Assembly: GCF_905147365.1 (NCBI RefSeq)
Contig: NC_056417.1
Location: 10,190,501 to 10,254,500 of the forward strand
Direction: 5' to 3'
Length of the DNA: 64,000 nucleotides
DNA from: Aricia agestis
Lineage: Eukaryota; Arthropoda; Insecta; Lepidoptera; Lycaenidae
Part shown: in pieces, positions 41,252-52,665 of the stretch
Layout of the letters: each line of letters begins with the position of its first letter
How positions within the stretch are numbered: position 1 is the first letter of the stretch
Made by a program: the position numbers and the translations under genes
Notes under the pieces: model-generated
The model's input: only the letters and a program-made list of their open reading frames with translations
Database searches by the model: none
What the model was told of the DNA's origin: nothing

Positions 41252-41816
41252 ATCCGATGGATATTTGATGACGTTAAGTGTTTTCTTCGTCGACATATCC
41301 TCTCGGATCATTGCCTCCTCACAAAGCAATTAGTTATCTGTTATGGACGACCACACTCGGACAAATGACTTGTCAGAGTGATATATTGACATCTTGGTTC
41401 TCGAGGCCTCCTTCGACCGCACATGCTTGAGATTGATTGTCAAACATTTGTACAATTGAATGAAAAAATACATTTTCGAAAGTCGGTTAAATCAGTGTAA
41501 GTGTTCTTTGATTTTTGTATTAGGATGTTATCAGAAAAAAAGTAATAAAAGATTATAGTAATTGAAAATACAAATATTCAAATGGTTGGTCTGTTTCAGA
41601 AGAAAGAAGTTCTATTTCTTATTTTCTGCCTCTACTAAAGGCAGAAAATAACTTTAGGATATTATAAGCAGAAAATAAAGTTTTGTCTATGTAAAGTTTA
41701 GTAAAAGTCTGCTAACTAGTTACTCTACTATGTGTGCAGACGGTGAAATTGTATCATGTTTATCCTGTTTTGTCATGGTCTATAATAGCTTGAAAGACAT
41801 AAATAATCGGCCAAGT
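41252..41816. other. no gene; 13-bp hairpin
   Basis: TTATTTTCTGCCT (41619-41631) pairs exactly with AGGCAGAAAATAA (41639-41651), and AGCAGAAAATAAAG recurs just after. The rest is AT-rich and unassigned. Confidence 0.45.
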
Positions 41817-42246
41817 GCGAGTCGGACTCGCGCACGAAGGGTTCCGTACCGTTATAAAGCAAAAATTGTGTTGTTTGTATGGGAGCCCCCCTTAAATTTT
41901 TATTTAATTTAAATATTATTATTAATTATTAAAGTACACATATATTTTAGTCCTTTGTAAACATTTCAAGTGCCTACCTGTTGCCATTATTGATATCGAG
42001 CAAAAAAGGACAAAAATATCACGTTTATTGTATGGGAGCCCCCCTTAAATATTAATATTATTTTTTGTTTTTAGTATTTGTTGTTAAAGCGGCAATAAAT
42101 ATACACAATCTGTGAAATTTTCTGATGTCTAGCTATAGCGGTTCTTGAGTTACAGCCTGGCGACAGACAGACAGACAGACAGACGGACAGACAACGAAGT
42201 CTTAGTAATAGGGTCCCGTTTTTACCCTTTGGGTACGGAACCTTAA
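41817..42246 (+). mobile_element. repeat P
   Basis: Standard form, TCGGCCAAGTGCGAGTCGG to GGGTACGGAACCTTAA (one substitution in the last motif). Confidence 0.8.
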
Positions 42247-42716
42247 AAACCTTGTAAATTAGCGTACTGTATACTACAAATTATACACAGTGTGTTATGT
42301 ATTTGTACCTTGAGTCGAATCGGGACACAAAATCTCATGACAATATATCATTATGAAATTCTCATTGAGGTATTATAGCTCTAAAGTCTGAAGTGAGGGG
42401 TATAAATTATCTTGGTAGTTTATTTTAATATTCGAATTTTGAATCGGAGATTATTAATACTGCGAGAATCGTGTCGTTACTGCTATTTTCTGAGAAATCC
42501 GGCACCACCTTATTTATAGTATGACCGTCGAATAAATCTTACATTATCCGCTTACAAACTACACTCTAGCAATATTTTACACTATAATATTAATACTTGA
42601 AAGCGGTTTCTGAATATCATGCAAGGTTATACTTAGTTATGATTCAGTAACTATTTGTATAATGTAAGGTTTAGTAAAATAATCATAATTATTAATATGG
42701 AAATATAACATAAGAC
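42247..42716. other. no recognised feature
   Basis: AT-rich and unassigned. Confidence 0.4.
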
Positions 42717-42719
42717 TTA

Positions 42720-42854
42720 GGGCCTGTTTCACCACTTCCTGATAAGTGCCAGATAGGATATCCACCTCTTAACTTGACAGATAGAGTATGGAGTAACTGT
42801 CAGATAAGTTGTAGAGCCTATCCGGCACTTATCAGGAAGTGGTAAAACAGGCCC
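42720..42854. mobile_element. PIF/Harbinger-type foldback MITE
   Basis: TTA on both sides (42717-42719, 42855-42857). Arms of about 40 bp run from GGGCCTGTTTCACCACTTCC and pair nearly perfectly through GATAAGTGCC and GATAGG. 135 bp. Confidence 0.85.
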
Positions 42855-42857
42855 TTA

Positions 42858-43162
42858 ATATTATAAAGGCAGGCAAGCAGATGGTTTGTCAAACTTAGTT
42901 ACTTATGTTATTTTAATATAATAAAACTTAATAGTTAAGTGATATTATTTAATTTCTTATTATCTTGTGACTAAAATTAAAAATTCTTAGGTTTACTTAG
43001 GCGAGTGTATTCATATTTTGATGAAAATCTTATAGCGGCACACATTTATTAGTTTTATTAGTCCCGACCGATTCAGCTGGAAAGCAAGAACAAGAAAAAT
43101 CGAACTAAAAAGCAGCCCGTTCAAGGAAGATAACATAATGATTAACTGATGACGAATAATAT
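42858..43162. other. no recognised feature
   Basis: AT-rich and unassigned. Confidence 0.4.
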
Positions 43163-43347
43163 GCAGATATACCCCAAATTCTATAGTTGCTGTTTGTTCA
43201 TACAGAGAAACTTTCAGCTTTTATAAAATGACAAAAATCTGTCTATCGCTGGCTCTTGGATAATCTAATTGTCATAAAAGTTAACCAATATTATAATAGT
43301 CAGAGTAACTAGTCGTTGGTTATAATATCAGCAGATATAACCCAAAT
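43163..43347. repeat. 147-bp duplicated segment with 17-bp direct repeats
   Basis: 43180-43326 matches 45150-45296 with three differences. It is bracketed by GCAGATATACCCCAAAT (43163-43179) and GCAGATATAACCCAAAT (43331-43347), one mismatch, as if a target duplication formed on insertion. Confidence 0.75.
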
Positions 43348-43550
43348 CCCCCGTTCAAAACAACTCAGTTCCCGGTGCGAAGTAAATGTAAAAAGGTAAA
43401 CAAGAAGGCTTAGAATTTCTTGTTCCCTACGCGAGAGCACCGGGTACCGTAATAGGAGCTTAATTAAGTGACCTCCGTGTAATGCGGCCTCAATGAGAGG
43501 TCGTTCAGTGTGTTTTACCGCCTATAATGCCTGGCACACACGTATAGTGA

Positions 43551-43727
43551 CGGTTTACAATATTCCAATTCAGTGATGCAATCCAGCGTAAGGATAATAG
43601 TAAACGGACACTGGAATAAAACAATTGCGTTCCAGTGTATTCCAGTGCGTTCCAGTGTATTCCAGTGCATTCCAGTGCCCATTTACATTGCTCTAGTGCT
43701 GGAATCACTGGATTGGAAAAATGTAAG
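43551..43727. mobile_element. foldback element with decamer array
   Basis: TTTACAATATTCCAATTCAG and CTGGATTGGAAAAATGTAA are inverted ends. At 43628-43677 five 10-base units (YRTTCCAGTG) stand in perfect tandem. The unit motif also occurs in the arms. Confidence 0.6.
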
Positions 43728-44524
43728 CCCGTTGGTCTGTGTAGGCCCAATATAGTTTTTTCATAAAAATATTGGTACCTAATAATAAAGAAGTATGGAA
43801 AGATGAATCGTTCATCAAGCTTATAGATGTACGAAATTTATTTCTTTAATTTTTCTTCAATTGAACAGTTATTATTGGTAAAATTGTTACATGAATTTGC
43901 CTTTTATATACTAACCATTTCGAAAAGTATATGATTGAAAGTTTATAATGTTTTGTTTTAATTTTGTGAAAAAGCCACAGTGAACTTTGTGGCGGTTTCC
44001 GCCGTATAGAAAAATAGTTAAAGGTAGTGTGCTACAAGAATATTGAAATATAAAATAATATTCCACAATATACTTTGAGCTTTTTGTATTTTTAGGTTCT
44101 ACAAAACGAAAACAGTCCCCGATGCCTGAAAGAATTGAAAAAAAAGTTTCTTTTTTATTAAAAATTTAGGAAAAGAGCTTTTGATGTATCGAGAGTGAGT
44201 GTAACAAAACTATTTTTGTTACTATCAATTTTTTTGGTATATTGGACGAACTGTGAGTAACTGAACGTACCCAAAATTTTGAGTACATCTTTTGAGCTGT
44301 GCTGATAATGTATCATCGGTCATCACACTCTTGCAAAAGGTCACAAGGGATGTCGTATATCGTCTCATAAAAGAATTTGATTTAGAATACAAAATATTAG
44401 CGTGCTAAGCTGATGTTGAAGTAGAATAGGCACCGCTCCGTCATATTGTAACTACTCATAAGCTAAACCATGAGCCAGAAACAGCCAGAGTTTTCTTTTA
44501 CCTATAATCATTATGCAATACACG
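43728..44524. other. no recognised feature
   Basis: AT-rich and unassigned. Short poly(A) and poly(T) runs only. Confidence 0.4.
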
Positions 44525-44563
44525 TACTTTCCCATTTATACTTAAAGTATAAATGGGAAAGTA
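44525..44563. repeat. 39-bp palindrome at a Helitron start
   Basis: TACTTTCCCATTTATACTT (44525-44543) and its exact complement (44545-44563) are separated by one base. The right arm is the first 19 bases of the Helitron at 44545. Confidence 0.85.
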
Positions 44564-44752
44564 TGTTTGTTTGTCCTTCCTTCACGCCCCAGCGAAGCAA
44601 CTAATCGACATGATTTTTAGCACATACTAAGTCGAAAGAATTAAGAGTAACAAAGGCTACTTTTGGTTTTGGAAAAACATAATGTTCCTAAAATACTCGT
44701 GTTTTACGCGATTTTTGAATTTCTCGCGATCGAAGCTGGGGGCAAAAGCTAG
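44545..44752 (+). mobile_element. Helitron-like family D
   Basis: Starts AAGTATAAATGGGAAAG, has TTTGTTTGTCCTTCCTTCACG, ends GGGGGCAAAAGCTAG before T. The 5' TC is replaced by the mirrored arm. Confidence 0.6.
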
Positions 44753-44756
44753 TAAC

Positions 44757-45296
44757 TCGTATAGAGGTAAGAACGGCAACCAACTATTATAGAGTATTTA
44801 TACTTCGGTCGCGGATACTTTAAGAGGTATCCAGTTTAGAAAGTCTAACGCACCTTCGATAAAATTAAAGGTAATTTTTTTCCTCTCTCCCACTCTCTAT
44901 TTCGAATCTCGTCTCCCACTGACGGAACCTTATGACAGTTGCTCCCTATTGCCAGACAACTTATACCAGTTACTTCCCACTGCCATACCACCTGAAAGTG
45001 TAATACTTTTGGCATTTTAGGGAATAATTAAGGGTGTCTGAGATGAGATTCCTACATTTCCGAAAGAAGTAAGAAAAAAAAGCGCTTTACATTGTATCGA
45101 AGGCTAGGTAGACCTTCAGAACTGGATACCTCCTAAGCGCGATCGAAATTCTATAGTTGCTGTTTGTTCATACAGGGAAACTTTCAGCTTTTATAAAATG
45201 ACAAAAATCTGTCTATCGCTGGCTCTTGGATAATCTAATTGTCATAAAAGTTAACCAATATTATAATAGTCATAGTAACTAGTCGTTAGTTATAAT
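44757..45296. mobile_element. diverged foldback, relative of 25822
   Basis: AGAGGTAAGAACGGC, GGTCGCGGA, GAATCTCGTC and GATGAGATTCCTAC, and AAACTTTCAGCTTTTAT align with the arms of the 541-bp foldback. The two arms have drifted more, and the right end includes the segment copied to 43180. Confidence 0.55.
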
Positions 45297-45377
45297 GTTA
45301 TTTGGTAATTAAAAATAACTGGCACAAAACTGTAAAGTCTTATCACGTTATATGTTTTATTTTTACAAGTTGAAGGA

Positions 45378-45449
45378 AACCAATAGTTATTGTGATTATT
45401 TGAAAGCAATCACAATAACTATTGGTTCTCAACCCTGAAGGGTTGAGAA
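45378..45449. repeat. two adjacent hairpins
   Basis: AACCAATAGTTATTGTGATT (45378-45397) pairs exactly with 45408-45427 around a 10-nt loop. CTCAACCC and GGGTTGAG form a second 8-bp hairpin with a TGAA loop immediately after. Confidence 0.85.
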
Positions 45450-45528
45450 TTAATATTATAAAACGTTCGATATTATTAATTTAATGTATGTTTTATTCTA
45501 TATGCCTATTTATATCGTTTTTTTTTTG

Positions 45529-45935
45529 TTTACGTACCCAAAGGGTAAAGACGGGACTCTATTAATGACACTTCGATGTCTGTCTGTCCGTCCGTCTGTC
45601 TCCAGGCTCTATCTCAAGAACTTTTCACAGATTGAGTATATCTTCTGCCACTATAACAATAAATTCTGAAAAAAAAATTAAAATATATTTAAGTGGGCTC
45701 CCATACAACAAACGTAATTTTTTGCTATTTTTTGCTCCATGTCAATAATAGCAAAAGGTGAGCTTTTGAAATGTTCCGTTGTACTTAGGAATACTTTAGT
45801 AATAATTGACGACAAAATTAAAATAAATTAAAAAATTACGCGGGGCCCTCATACAAAAAACACACATTTTTGGCTATTTTTACTGTATAATGGTACGGAA
45901 CCTTTCGTGCGCGAGTACAACTCGCACTTGGCCGA
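45529..45935 (-). mobile_element. repeat P, minus strand
   Basis: Runs from ACGTACCCAAAGGGT to CGCACTTGGCCGA. Both internal GTATGGGAGC-type blocks are present on the complement. Confidence 0.78.
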
Positions 45936-46496
45936 TTTTTCAATGTGGTTTTAAAAAGGAAATTCTTTAATAATGATCACTAAAAAGACACAAATGCTCT
46001 TAAGACCCCGTTGAATCCGCACAAAAAAGGCATAACGTTACTTGTGTCTGATGAGACTTATTTTACTCCGCCGAAAAAAGAAATAAGGGAGAAATCTACC
46101 CGAAATATCAAATTAAACGTCCCATTCAAAGTTTCGTAGCAACCGCTACGTAGTTATGCGATAATTTCATAATTAATTTCTAAAAGTTGTCTAACAATAT
46201 TTTGAAATAAACACAAAAAACCTTCTCCTGTAAAGTAGGGTTTTTGCAACAGCACCCTTATTCGTAGAATACGACGATATGTGTCAGAATAAATGACAAT
46301 CAGCCTAGTAGTGTTGGATCCCATTCGATGTAAAAAAAGAAACAAACAAACAAAGTTTTTCTCTGCATAATAATAATATTGCATGGCGCTGAAAACGGAC
46401 GCTGGAGCCATTATGCATGACAGATGCTTCATATCCTTGCCTGCACAAATGGTGCTAAAAGAACCTTGTAGGTCCGTATTTACTAGCCTTTACGGT
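45936..46496. other. no recognised feature
   Basis: AT-rich; the 92-codon minus frame at 46154 has no recognisable motif. Unassigned. Confidence 0.4.
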
Positions 46497-46607
46497 AGAG
46501 CCTGATTACTCTTACCGAGTAGTGTGGCGAGATAGTGCGAAGAGACAATTTGATTGCCCAAAAGGACTGTCTCGACAATCTCTACTTGATGGGTGTAATT
46601 GGGCTCT
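46497..46607. mobile_element. MITE L
   Basis: AGAGCCTGATTACTCTTACC and the right end GGGTGTAATTGGGCTCT pair, with CGAGTAG/CTACTTG and GAGACA/TGTCTC inside. Confidence 0.6.
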
Positions 46608-46618
46608 TTCTCTGTGTT

Positions 46619-46922
46619 ATATACAGGATTACTTTTTCACCAGTACAATAAATCAACATGCGTAATAGATGTCAAAAATAAAAAAATACTAGCGAGTTTT
46701 GTTACTACCCCTTTGGAACAAAAAAAAAAACAAAAATATCAAGCCCCGGACTTATGCGCTGAACTAATAAAAAATGTGAATGCATTACGCATTTGAGGCA
46801 ACTCGTGCGCCGGCCCGGCCGATCGCTTACTGAGACCCCGCTATTTGTGAAATACTCTATTATTATCGATACCAATGACGTGGTATAATTTATTGTACTG
46901 GTGAAAAAATAATCCTGCATAT
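46619..46922. mobile_element. MITE with TACAGGATTACTTTTTC ends
   Basis: Left TACAGGATTACTTTTTCACC and right GGTGAAAAAATAATCCTGCA pair, extending through AGTACAATAAAT. About 304 bp, with a GC-rich GCCGGCCCGGCC palindrome at 46810-46821. Confidence 0.7.
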
Positions 46923-47429
46923 ACATAACCAACATTTTCAGTGACAGTCTTTTTTTAGTTGCTTGATAGCACTAAAAAACGTTTCCAATATCAGCGATAC
47001 TATCGTAAAAAGTTTGAATACTTAGAATCTAAAGTTTACAGCGGAAACCTCAAATAAAGTTTTAAAAAGTACACAATCTATTCAATACCAATCCTTTTAA
47101 AGCTATCCCAGATTTTGTAGAATTTCGCATAAAACTTCTGAAAGTAGGTTAAAGTTACCACATTGACTCTAACACAAGACCGGGAAGAGATTAAAAACAT
47201 TAAAGATAATGCAGCCAGTTATCTGAGTTGTATTCAGCTTTAAGCCTTTAGAATCATGTGTTTTGCGCCTTTCCCGTTTTCAACATGCGATTTTGTGAAA
47301 CATTTAATATAAAAAATGTTGTGGACACAACGATGGAAAGGGCGGCGAACAAATTTTATAAAGTTATGTGTGTATTTCTAAGATATTGTTAAAGTGAAAT
47401 CGCCACATGTTCGGTCCCTTTGTAATAAC
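46923..47429. other. no recognised feature
   Basis: AT-rich and unassigned. Confidence 0.4.
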
Positions 47430-47439
47430 TTTCGGTTGT

Positions 47440-47783
47440 GGAGTACCAGTGGTTTAGAGAGCGGCTCTTGACTCGGAGATTGTGGGTTCGATTCCCGCGT
47501 TGGAAATTGTTATTTCCAAGTTTGGTTAGGACAATACATACCTAATTGTCTGACAAGTAAGATGATCCATGCATCGGATGGGCATGTAAAAAGTCGGTCC
47601 TGCGCCTGCTCTCTCGCCAGTCGTGTCGGGCGTCCGTCCCACTGGGCTATGGGAGTAAAGGAATAGAGAGTGCTCTTGTGTTTTGCGCACACACTTGGGC
47701 ACTATAAAATTACTCCTGCGTAACTGGCCTGGTTTTAATGAAACTGGCCAACGTCACCGAAACCGGTGTGGGGGGTATTATTA
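47440..47783 (+). mobile_element. SINE T1 with 10-bp target duplication
   Basis: TTTCGGTTGT is repeated at 47430-47439 and 47784-47793. The head lacks a few bases at its start (GAGTACCAGTGGTTTAG) and there is a short deletion after AGGACAATAC. (ATT)n tail. Confidence 0.88.
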
Positions 47784-47800
47784 TTTCGGTTGTAGTAATC

Positions 47801-48178
47801 CATACTAATATTATAAATGCGAAAGTTTGTCTGTCTGTGTGTTACCTCTTCACGCCCAAATCGGTGAACCGATTTTGCTGTAAATTGTATAGAGATATTT
47901 TGAGTTACGGGAAAGAACAGAGGATACTCTTTAGTCCAGAAAAAATGTACCGCGCCATAAACGAATTTTGGCTCAACGGAGTTCCGGGCGTCATTTAGTC
48001 CATAATAAAGGTACTATATTTTTCGGGATAAAAAGTATCCTATGTCCTTTCCCGGGACTCAGAGTATCTCCGTACCAAATTTCTGCAAAATCGGTTCAGC
48101 GGTTTGGGCTTGAAGAGGTAACAGACAGACAGACAGGCGCACTTTCACATTGATAATATTAGTGAGTATGGATATTTT
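47801..48178. mobile_element. inverted pair of Helitron-like family E copies
   Basis: Plus copy at 47801-47998 (CATACTAATATTATAAATGC to GGGCGTCATTTAG), then a minus copy at about 48003-48178 that lacks its 3' third. Together they form a large imperfect palindrome. Confidence 0.65.
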
Positions 48179-48368
48179 CGTGCAGAAACAAAGATTGTAC
48201 TAAGTGTCCCCACGCTCCCATACAGACTTGGATTGGCCCGTAATTTTAAAGTAAGTACGGAGATATCTCCGTACTTACTATTATTTTTCCCATGAACGGT
48301 AAGGTACAATAGGAATTCCAAAGAGTATTTTCTTTGTGAATGCTACTTTTGAATATTATAATTAATAA

Positions 48369-48812
48369 TCGGCCAAGTGCGAGTCGGACTCGCGCACGAA
48401 GGGTTCCGTACTGTTATAGAGCAAACATATACCAAAAATTGTGTTTTTGTATGGGAGCCCCCCTTATTTTTTATTTTATTTTAATATTATTCTTAAATGT
48501 TGAAGTAGACATATAATTAAGGTCTTTGCGAAAATAGCAAGTGCCTACCTGTTGCCATTATTGATATTGACCAAGAAAGGCCAAAAAAATTACGTTTGTT
48601 GTATGGGAGCCCTTTTAAATATTTATTTTATTTTGTTTTTAGTATTTGTTATTATAGCGGCAACATAATAATATATACACAATATGTGAAAAATTCAGAA
48701 CTCTAGCTATAGCGGTTCTTGAGATACAGCCTGGAGACAGACAGACGGACAGACAGACATCAAAGTCTCATGAATCCCTTCCCGTTTTCACCCTTTGGGT
48801 ACGAAACCCTAA
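48369..48812 (+). mobile_element. repeat P
   Basis: Starts TCGGCCAAGTGCGAGTCGG. The end reads GGGTACGAAACCCTAA with one substitution. An ATAATAATATA expansion lies in the middle. Confidence 0.78.
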
Positions 48813-49112
48813 AAATGAAGACTAAAACGAAATTGTAGCAAAGGTACTTTCTCCTTGAGTCTAAGTTCTCAGCGTTTGGCCTGAAAATTGTAGCCTCAGA
48901 GCATTCATTTATACTTTGCCAACTAAGTCAAGATCAGTTTTACAACAAATTACAGTATAATTATACAGGAGCCGTAGTTTAACTTGGAGTAAACTTGAAA
49001 AGTATTTCTTGAGTTTCGATATCACTCGTGTTTGTGCGCCTTTGCCAATTACATAAAATATAATATTACGAAGTACCTAACAATTTAACATATTAAAATT
49101 GAAGTCTTCTTA

Positions 49113-49217
49113 TTAGAGTTCCGTACCCAAAGGCTAAAAACGGGACCCTATTACTAAGAATTCGTTGTCTGTCTGCCCGTCTGTCTGTCTCCAGGGTGTA
49201 TCTCAAGAACCACTATA
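49113..49217 (-). mobile_element. repeat P fragment, cut by SINE M
   Basis: Only the 3' 100 bp is present (GTTCCGTACCCAAAGGCTAA to TATCTCAAGAACCAC). The SINE at 49230 follows within 13 bases and no continuation is seen after it. Confidence 0.7.
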
Positions 49218-49229
49218 CCACTTTAAGGA

Positions 49230-49538
49230 CGTAGGAGAGCCATGCTTCGGCACGAATGGGCCGGCTCGACCGGAGAAATACCACGTCCTCACAGAAAACC
49301 GGCGTGAACAGCGCTTGCGCTGTGTTTCGCCGAGTGAGTGAGTTTACCGGAGGCCCAATCCCCTACCCTATTCCCTTCCCTTCCCATCCCTACCTTCCCC
49401 TATTACCCTATTCCCTCTTAATAGGCCGGCAATGCACCTGCAGCTCTTCTGATGCTGCGAGTGTCCATGGGCGACGGAAGTTGCTTTCCATCAGGTGACC
49501 CGTTTGCTCGTTTGCCCCCTTATTGCATAAAAAAAAAC
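49230..49538 (+). mobile_element. SINE M
   Basis: Full length with a small head change (CGTAGGAGAGCC) and a compact pyrimidine tract. Confidence 0.86.
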
Positions 49539-51302
49539 CACGACTTCGGATAGATAATAAATCTATTAAGTAATAATTATAATAAACATCTTTATAATTT
49601 TGTATTTTAAATTATACCATGTACGATAAATATTTATAACATGCCTGTGTCGTGGATTGTCATATCTAATAATAATTAATAATAAATCTAAAATAAATAT
49701 TTAAAGAGGGGGCTTCCGATACATATTACATACAAAATAAAATTTTTGGCCTATTTTCTCGATAAGGTCCAACGTCCACAAATGACCAAGCTGACCGCCA
49801 GGGTGATTAACTGATTAGTGATTACTGATTACCAATCTTGCGATAAGGATTAACCATCAGCAAAGTCACAGCTCAACAGTGTTTTTTTAACTCTACCCAG
49901 TAATCATAAAGTTGGCAGTACGAGTTTAAAATTTAAAAGTTTTGGAACACACACAGAATACTCTCCGAACTAGCAGCTAGATATGGGTTTTTGTACCCTG
50001 AAAAACCTTTTAGTTCTTTTCAGTACTGGCCTTAGACGCTGACCGAATATTTAAAATCCGCATTTCCTAATCTTTAAAACTTTGTTTTTTGTTCATCGCG
50101 GTCTTAAAAGATTTCATATAAGAACATATTATTATTTTAATTTTCATCACAATAATCTTCTGTTACTTAACTAGAAGATTATAGACTGAATTAAGATTTA
50201 AAAGAAATCCTAAATTATGCAATATTTTATGTAAATTATGCGTAATGCTATTATTCAATTTAAAATATAAAAGCATTTTTTATGAATCGTATTGTTAGAA
50301 TGTAATTTTATTATTATTATCTTTTATACCTGGTCGGTAAAATATTTTACTGTTTGTGTCGGTTTTATTATTGGATTTAGGACCCAGTAAATGTTGCATG
50401 ATATTCCGTTTTTTATTGTTATTATAACATAAAAAATGTCTATTAAATTAATTTATTGTAGGGGTCCATAATATGCGGAATAAAAGCGGTGCAATTTCGC
50501 AATCATTACAAATGGTAGGCTAATTAATGTTTTGTATAAACTATCATAATAAGAATTATTATAAAAAAAGTTATCTAAATAGGTTTTCATCACTGACATA
50601 GGTCAAGATAGACACCGCATGTCGATCCATTTGTATGAAAACGAGCATGTCACTTTTTTCCTACCTACTGTGACGTACAATGATATTCTATGTTACTAAC
50701 GTAACTAGATTGGAAGTTTACGGTAGCAACGCGTTGCCACTTCGAAGATGCCTGCAGGCATATCTCACATACATAATGACATAACGAATATATGACTTGA
50801 CATTGTCTTTTGAACAAAAAAGTGGTTACGCATTTCTGAGAATCTTTTGTAAGACATTGCTACTCTAGTATTTTAGAAACTCATTGGTGACGTACCGATG
50901 ATAAGAATCGTGTCCATTATCTTGGCCAACGTTTCTATTTGAATTTCTACACCTCAATGCGGCACTTTAGGCATTTAGGCATTTTTAAAATTCCGATTGA
51001 CGTCCGATTCTGATAGCAGACTAAAGAACAGACTTTCGAAAGACGAGCATTGCTCGTTGTTTGGGAACTCGATATGGCACGTGAAGTACATACACATGCG
51101 GTATCTCTTGACCTATGTCTGTGGTTTTCATATACTTTAACCGTCTTGCTCTATTTTCATACAAAATATGGCCATCTCATTCACTCATACGAAAACCGTG
51201 GCCTAGAAGATTTTGTGACGTCATCATTCATCATTTGAAGAGAACACTTAACACAAGGTTATTTTTTAATTTAAAAAAGTAGTTGAGAGACTAATTTTAT
51301 CC
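49539..51302. other. no gene; one possible MITE
   Basis: AT-rich. At 50688-50888 AATGATATTCTATGTTACTA and TTAGAAACTCATTGG delimit a segment whose ends also occur, joined, at 20351-20389. The 62-codon frame at 51050 has no recognisable motif. Confidence 0.4.
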
Positions 51303-51497
51303 ATACTAACATGCGAAAGTGTGTCTGTGTATCTGTTACCTTTTCACGCCTAATGCGCGGCCTGCTGAAATGATTGAGCTGAAATTTGGCATGGAGTTGA
51401 GTCCCGGGATAGGACATAGCATACTTTTTATCCCGGAAAAATGAGTAGTACGGTTCCCACGCGATTGAAAATTTTGGCGCAACGGCGTTGCAGGCGT
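51303..51497 (+). mobile_element. Helitron-like family E
   Basis: CATACTAACATGCGAAAGTG to GCAGGCGTCATCTA, with AATTTTGGCGCAACGGCG. The last base before the expected T differs. Confidence 0.65.
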
Positions 51498-52441
51498 CAT
51501 CTACTTTAACAATAAGTATAAGACATTATAAAGCTCAAGGAGATATACCATTATACCATATTATTTTGAATCATTGCTCAAGAATCAAATTTAAAACAAT
51601 ATATTCTCTATTCCAGTAACAGAGTAATATTTTGTATATTATACACAATACATTTAACAGCAAGGAATCAGTGGGAGGTCGTAAATTCGTGTTTCCTCGT
51701 TCGGGACTAGAGGGAGGTTGGACTCCATGAGGAATTGAGGTGAAGTATTAGTAACAGTATACTAAAATATAATTTATACTATAATAGTTCAAACTACTAT
51801 AGTTAAATTTTTGTGAATAATTCGTCATCAGGTCACTTTAATATTAATACACAATATATTGTTGATGTCCATTGGAGGCAGAAATAATTTTTAATATCAT
51901 AGTGTGTCAGCAATACCACAATAGACATAACGACCAGTACTTCGACTGCAAAGAGACGGACAGGTTTCAATATCTATCAAATTCGTCGGGTTTCACTAGG
52001 ATTATAAGCGGAATGTGCCTCGCGCTGGCTGATATAATTTATTTTTAAATATTTAAAATAAAGATTTCAAAATTGGATTCTGACAATTTTAATCGCATGT
52101 GCCAAAACACAAACAACAATACGACCAAAGAGGAACACGTCCAGCGAATATGTCATAGTTTTAAATTCGTATGTAACAAGATAACAACCCTAGCGACGAT
52201 TTTCGTCATAATACGTCAAATTTAAAAATTTCAACATCAGTTCTAAGTCGGCATACTCTATAGTTCTGTCTACTCTGGCAACACCTTATTTAAATTTTGA
52301 TAAATAATAATAATTACATATTGTTATTAGTGGTATGTACACCGTAGTAAGTTGTCGTATGCATTAGATATAATACAAATTGTTATTTTAGTATTCAGTA
52401 AAAAATGTAGGTATGCGATGTGGTTGTACTTTATTAATAAA
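51498..52441. other. no recognised feature
   Basis: AT-rich and unassigned; no long frame. Confidence 0.45.
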
Positions 52442-52665
52442 CGAGCTTTTGCCCGCGGCTTCGCTCGCGTTAAGAAGTATTATTATATACAAACTTTCAT
52501 CCCCTATTTGAGCCCCTTAGGGTTGGAATTTATCAAAATCCTTTCTTAGCGGATGCCTACGTCATAACGTCTACCTGCATGCCAAATTTCAGCCCGATCC
52601 GTCCAGTGGTGTGGGCTGTACGTTGATAGATCACTATGTCAATCAGTCAGTCACCTTACCATGTA
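52442..52665 (-). mobile_element. Helitron-like family C, 5'-truncated
   Basis: The complement of GCGGGCAAAAGCTCG, TTAACGCGAGCGAAGCC and GGACGGATCGGGCTGAAATT; matches 39106-39347 over most of its length. Confidence 0.65.
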
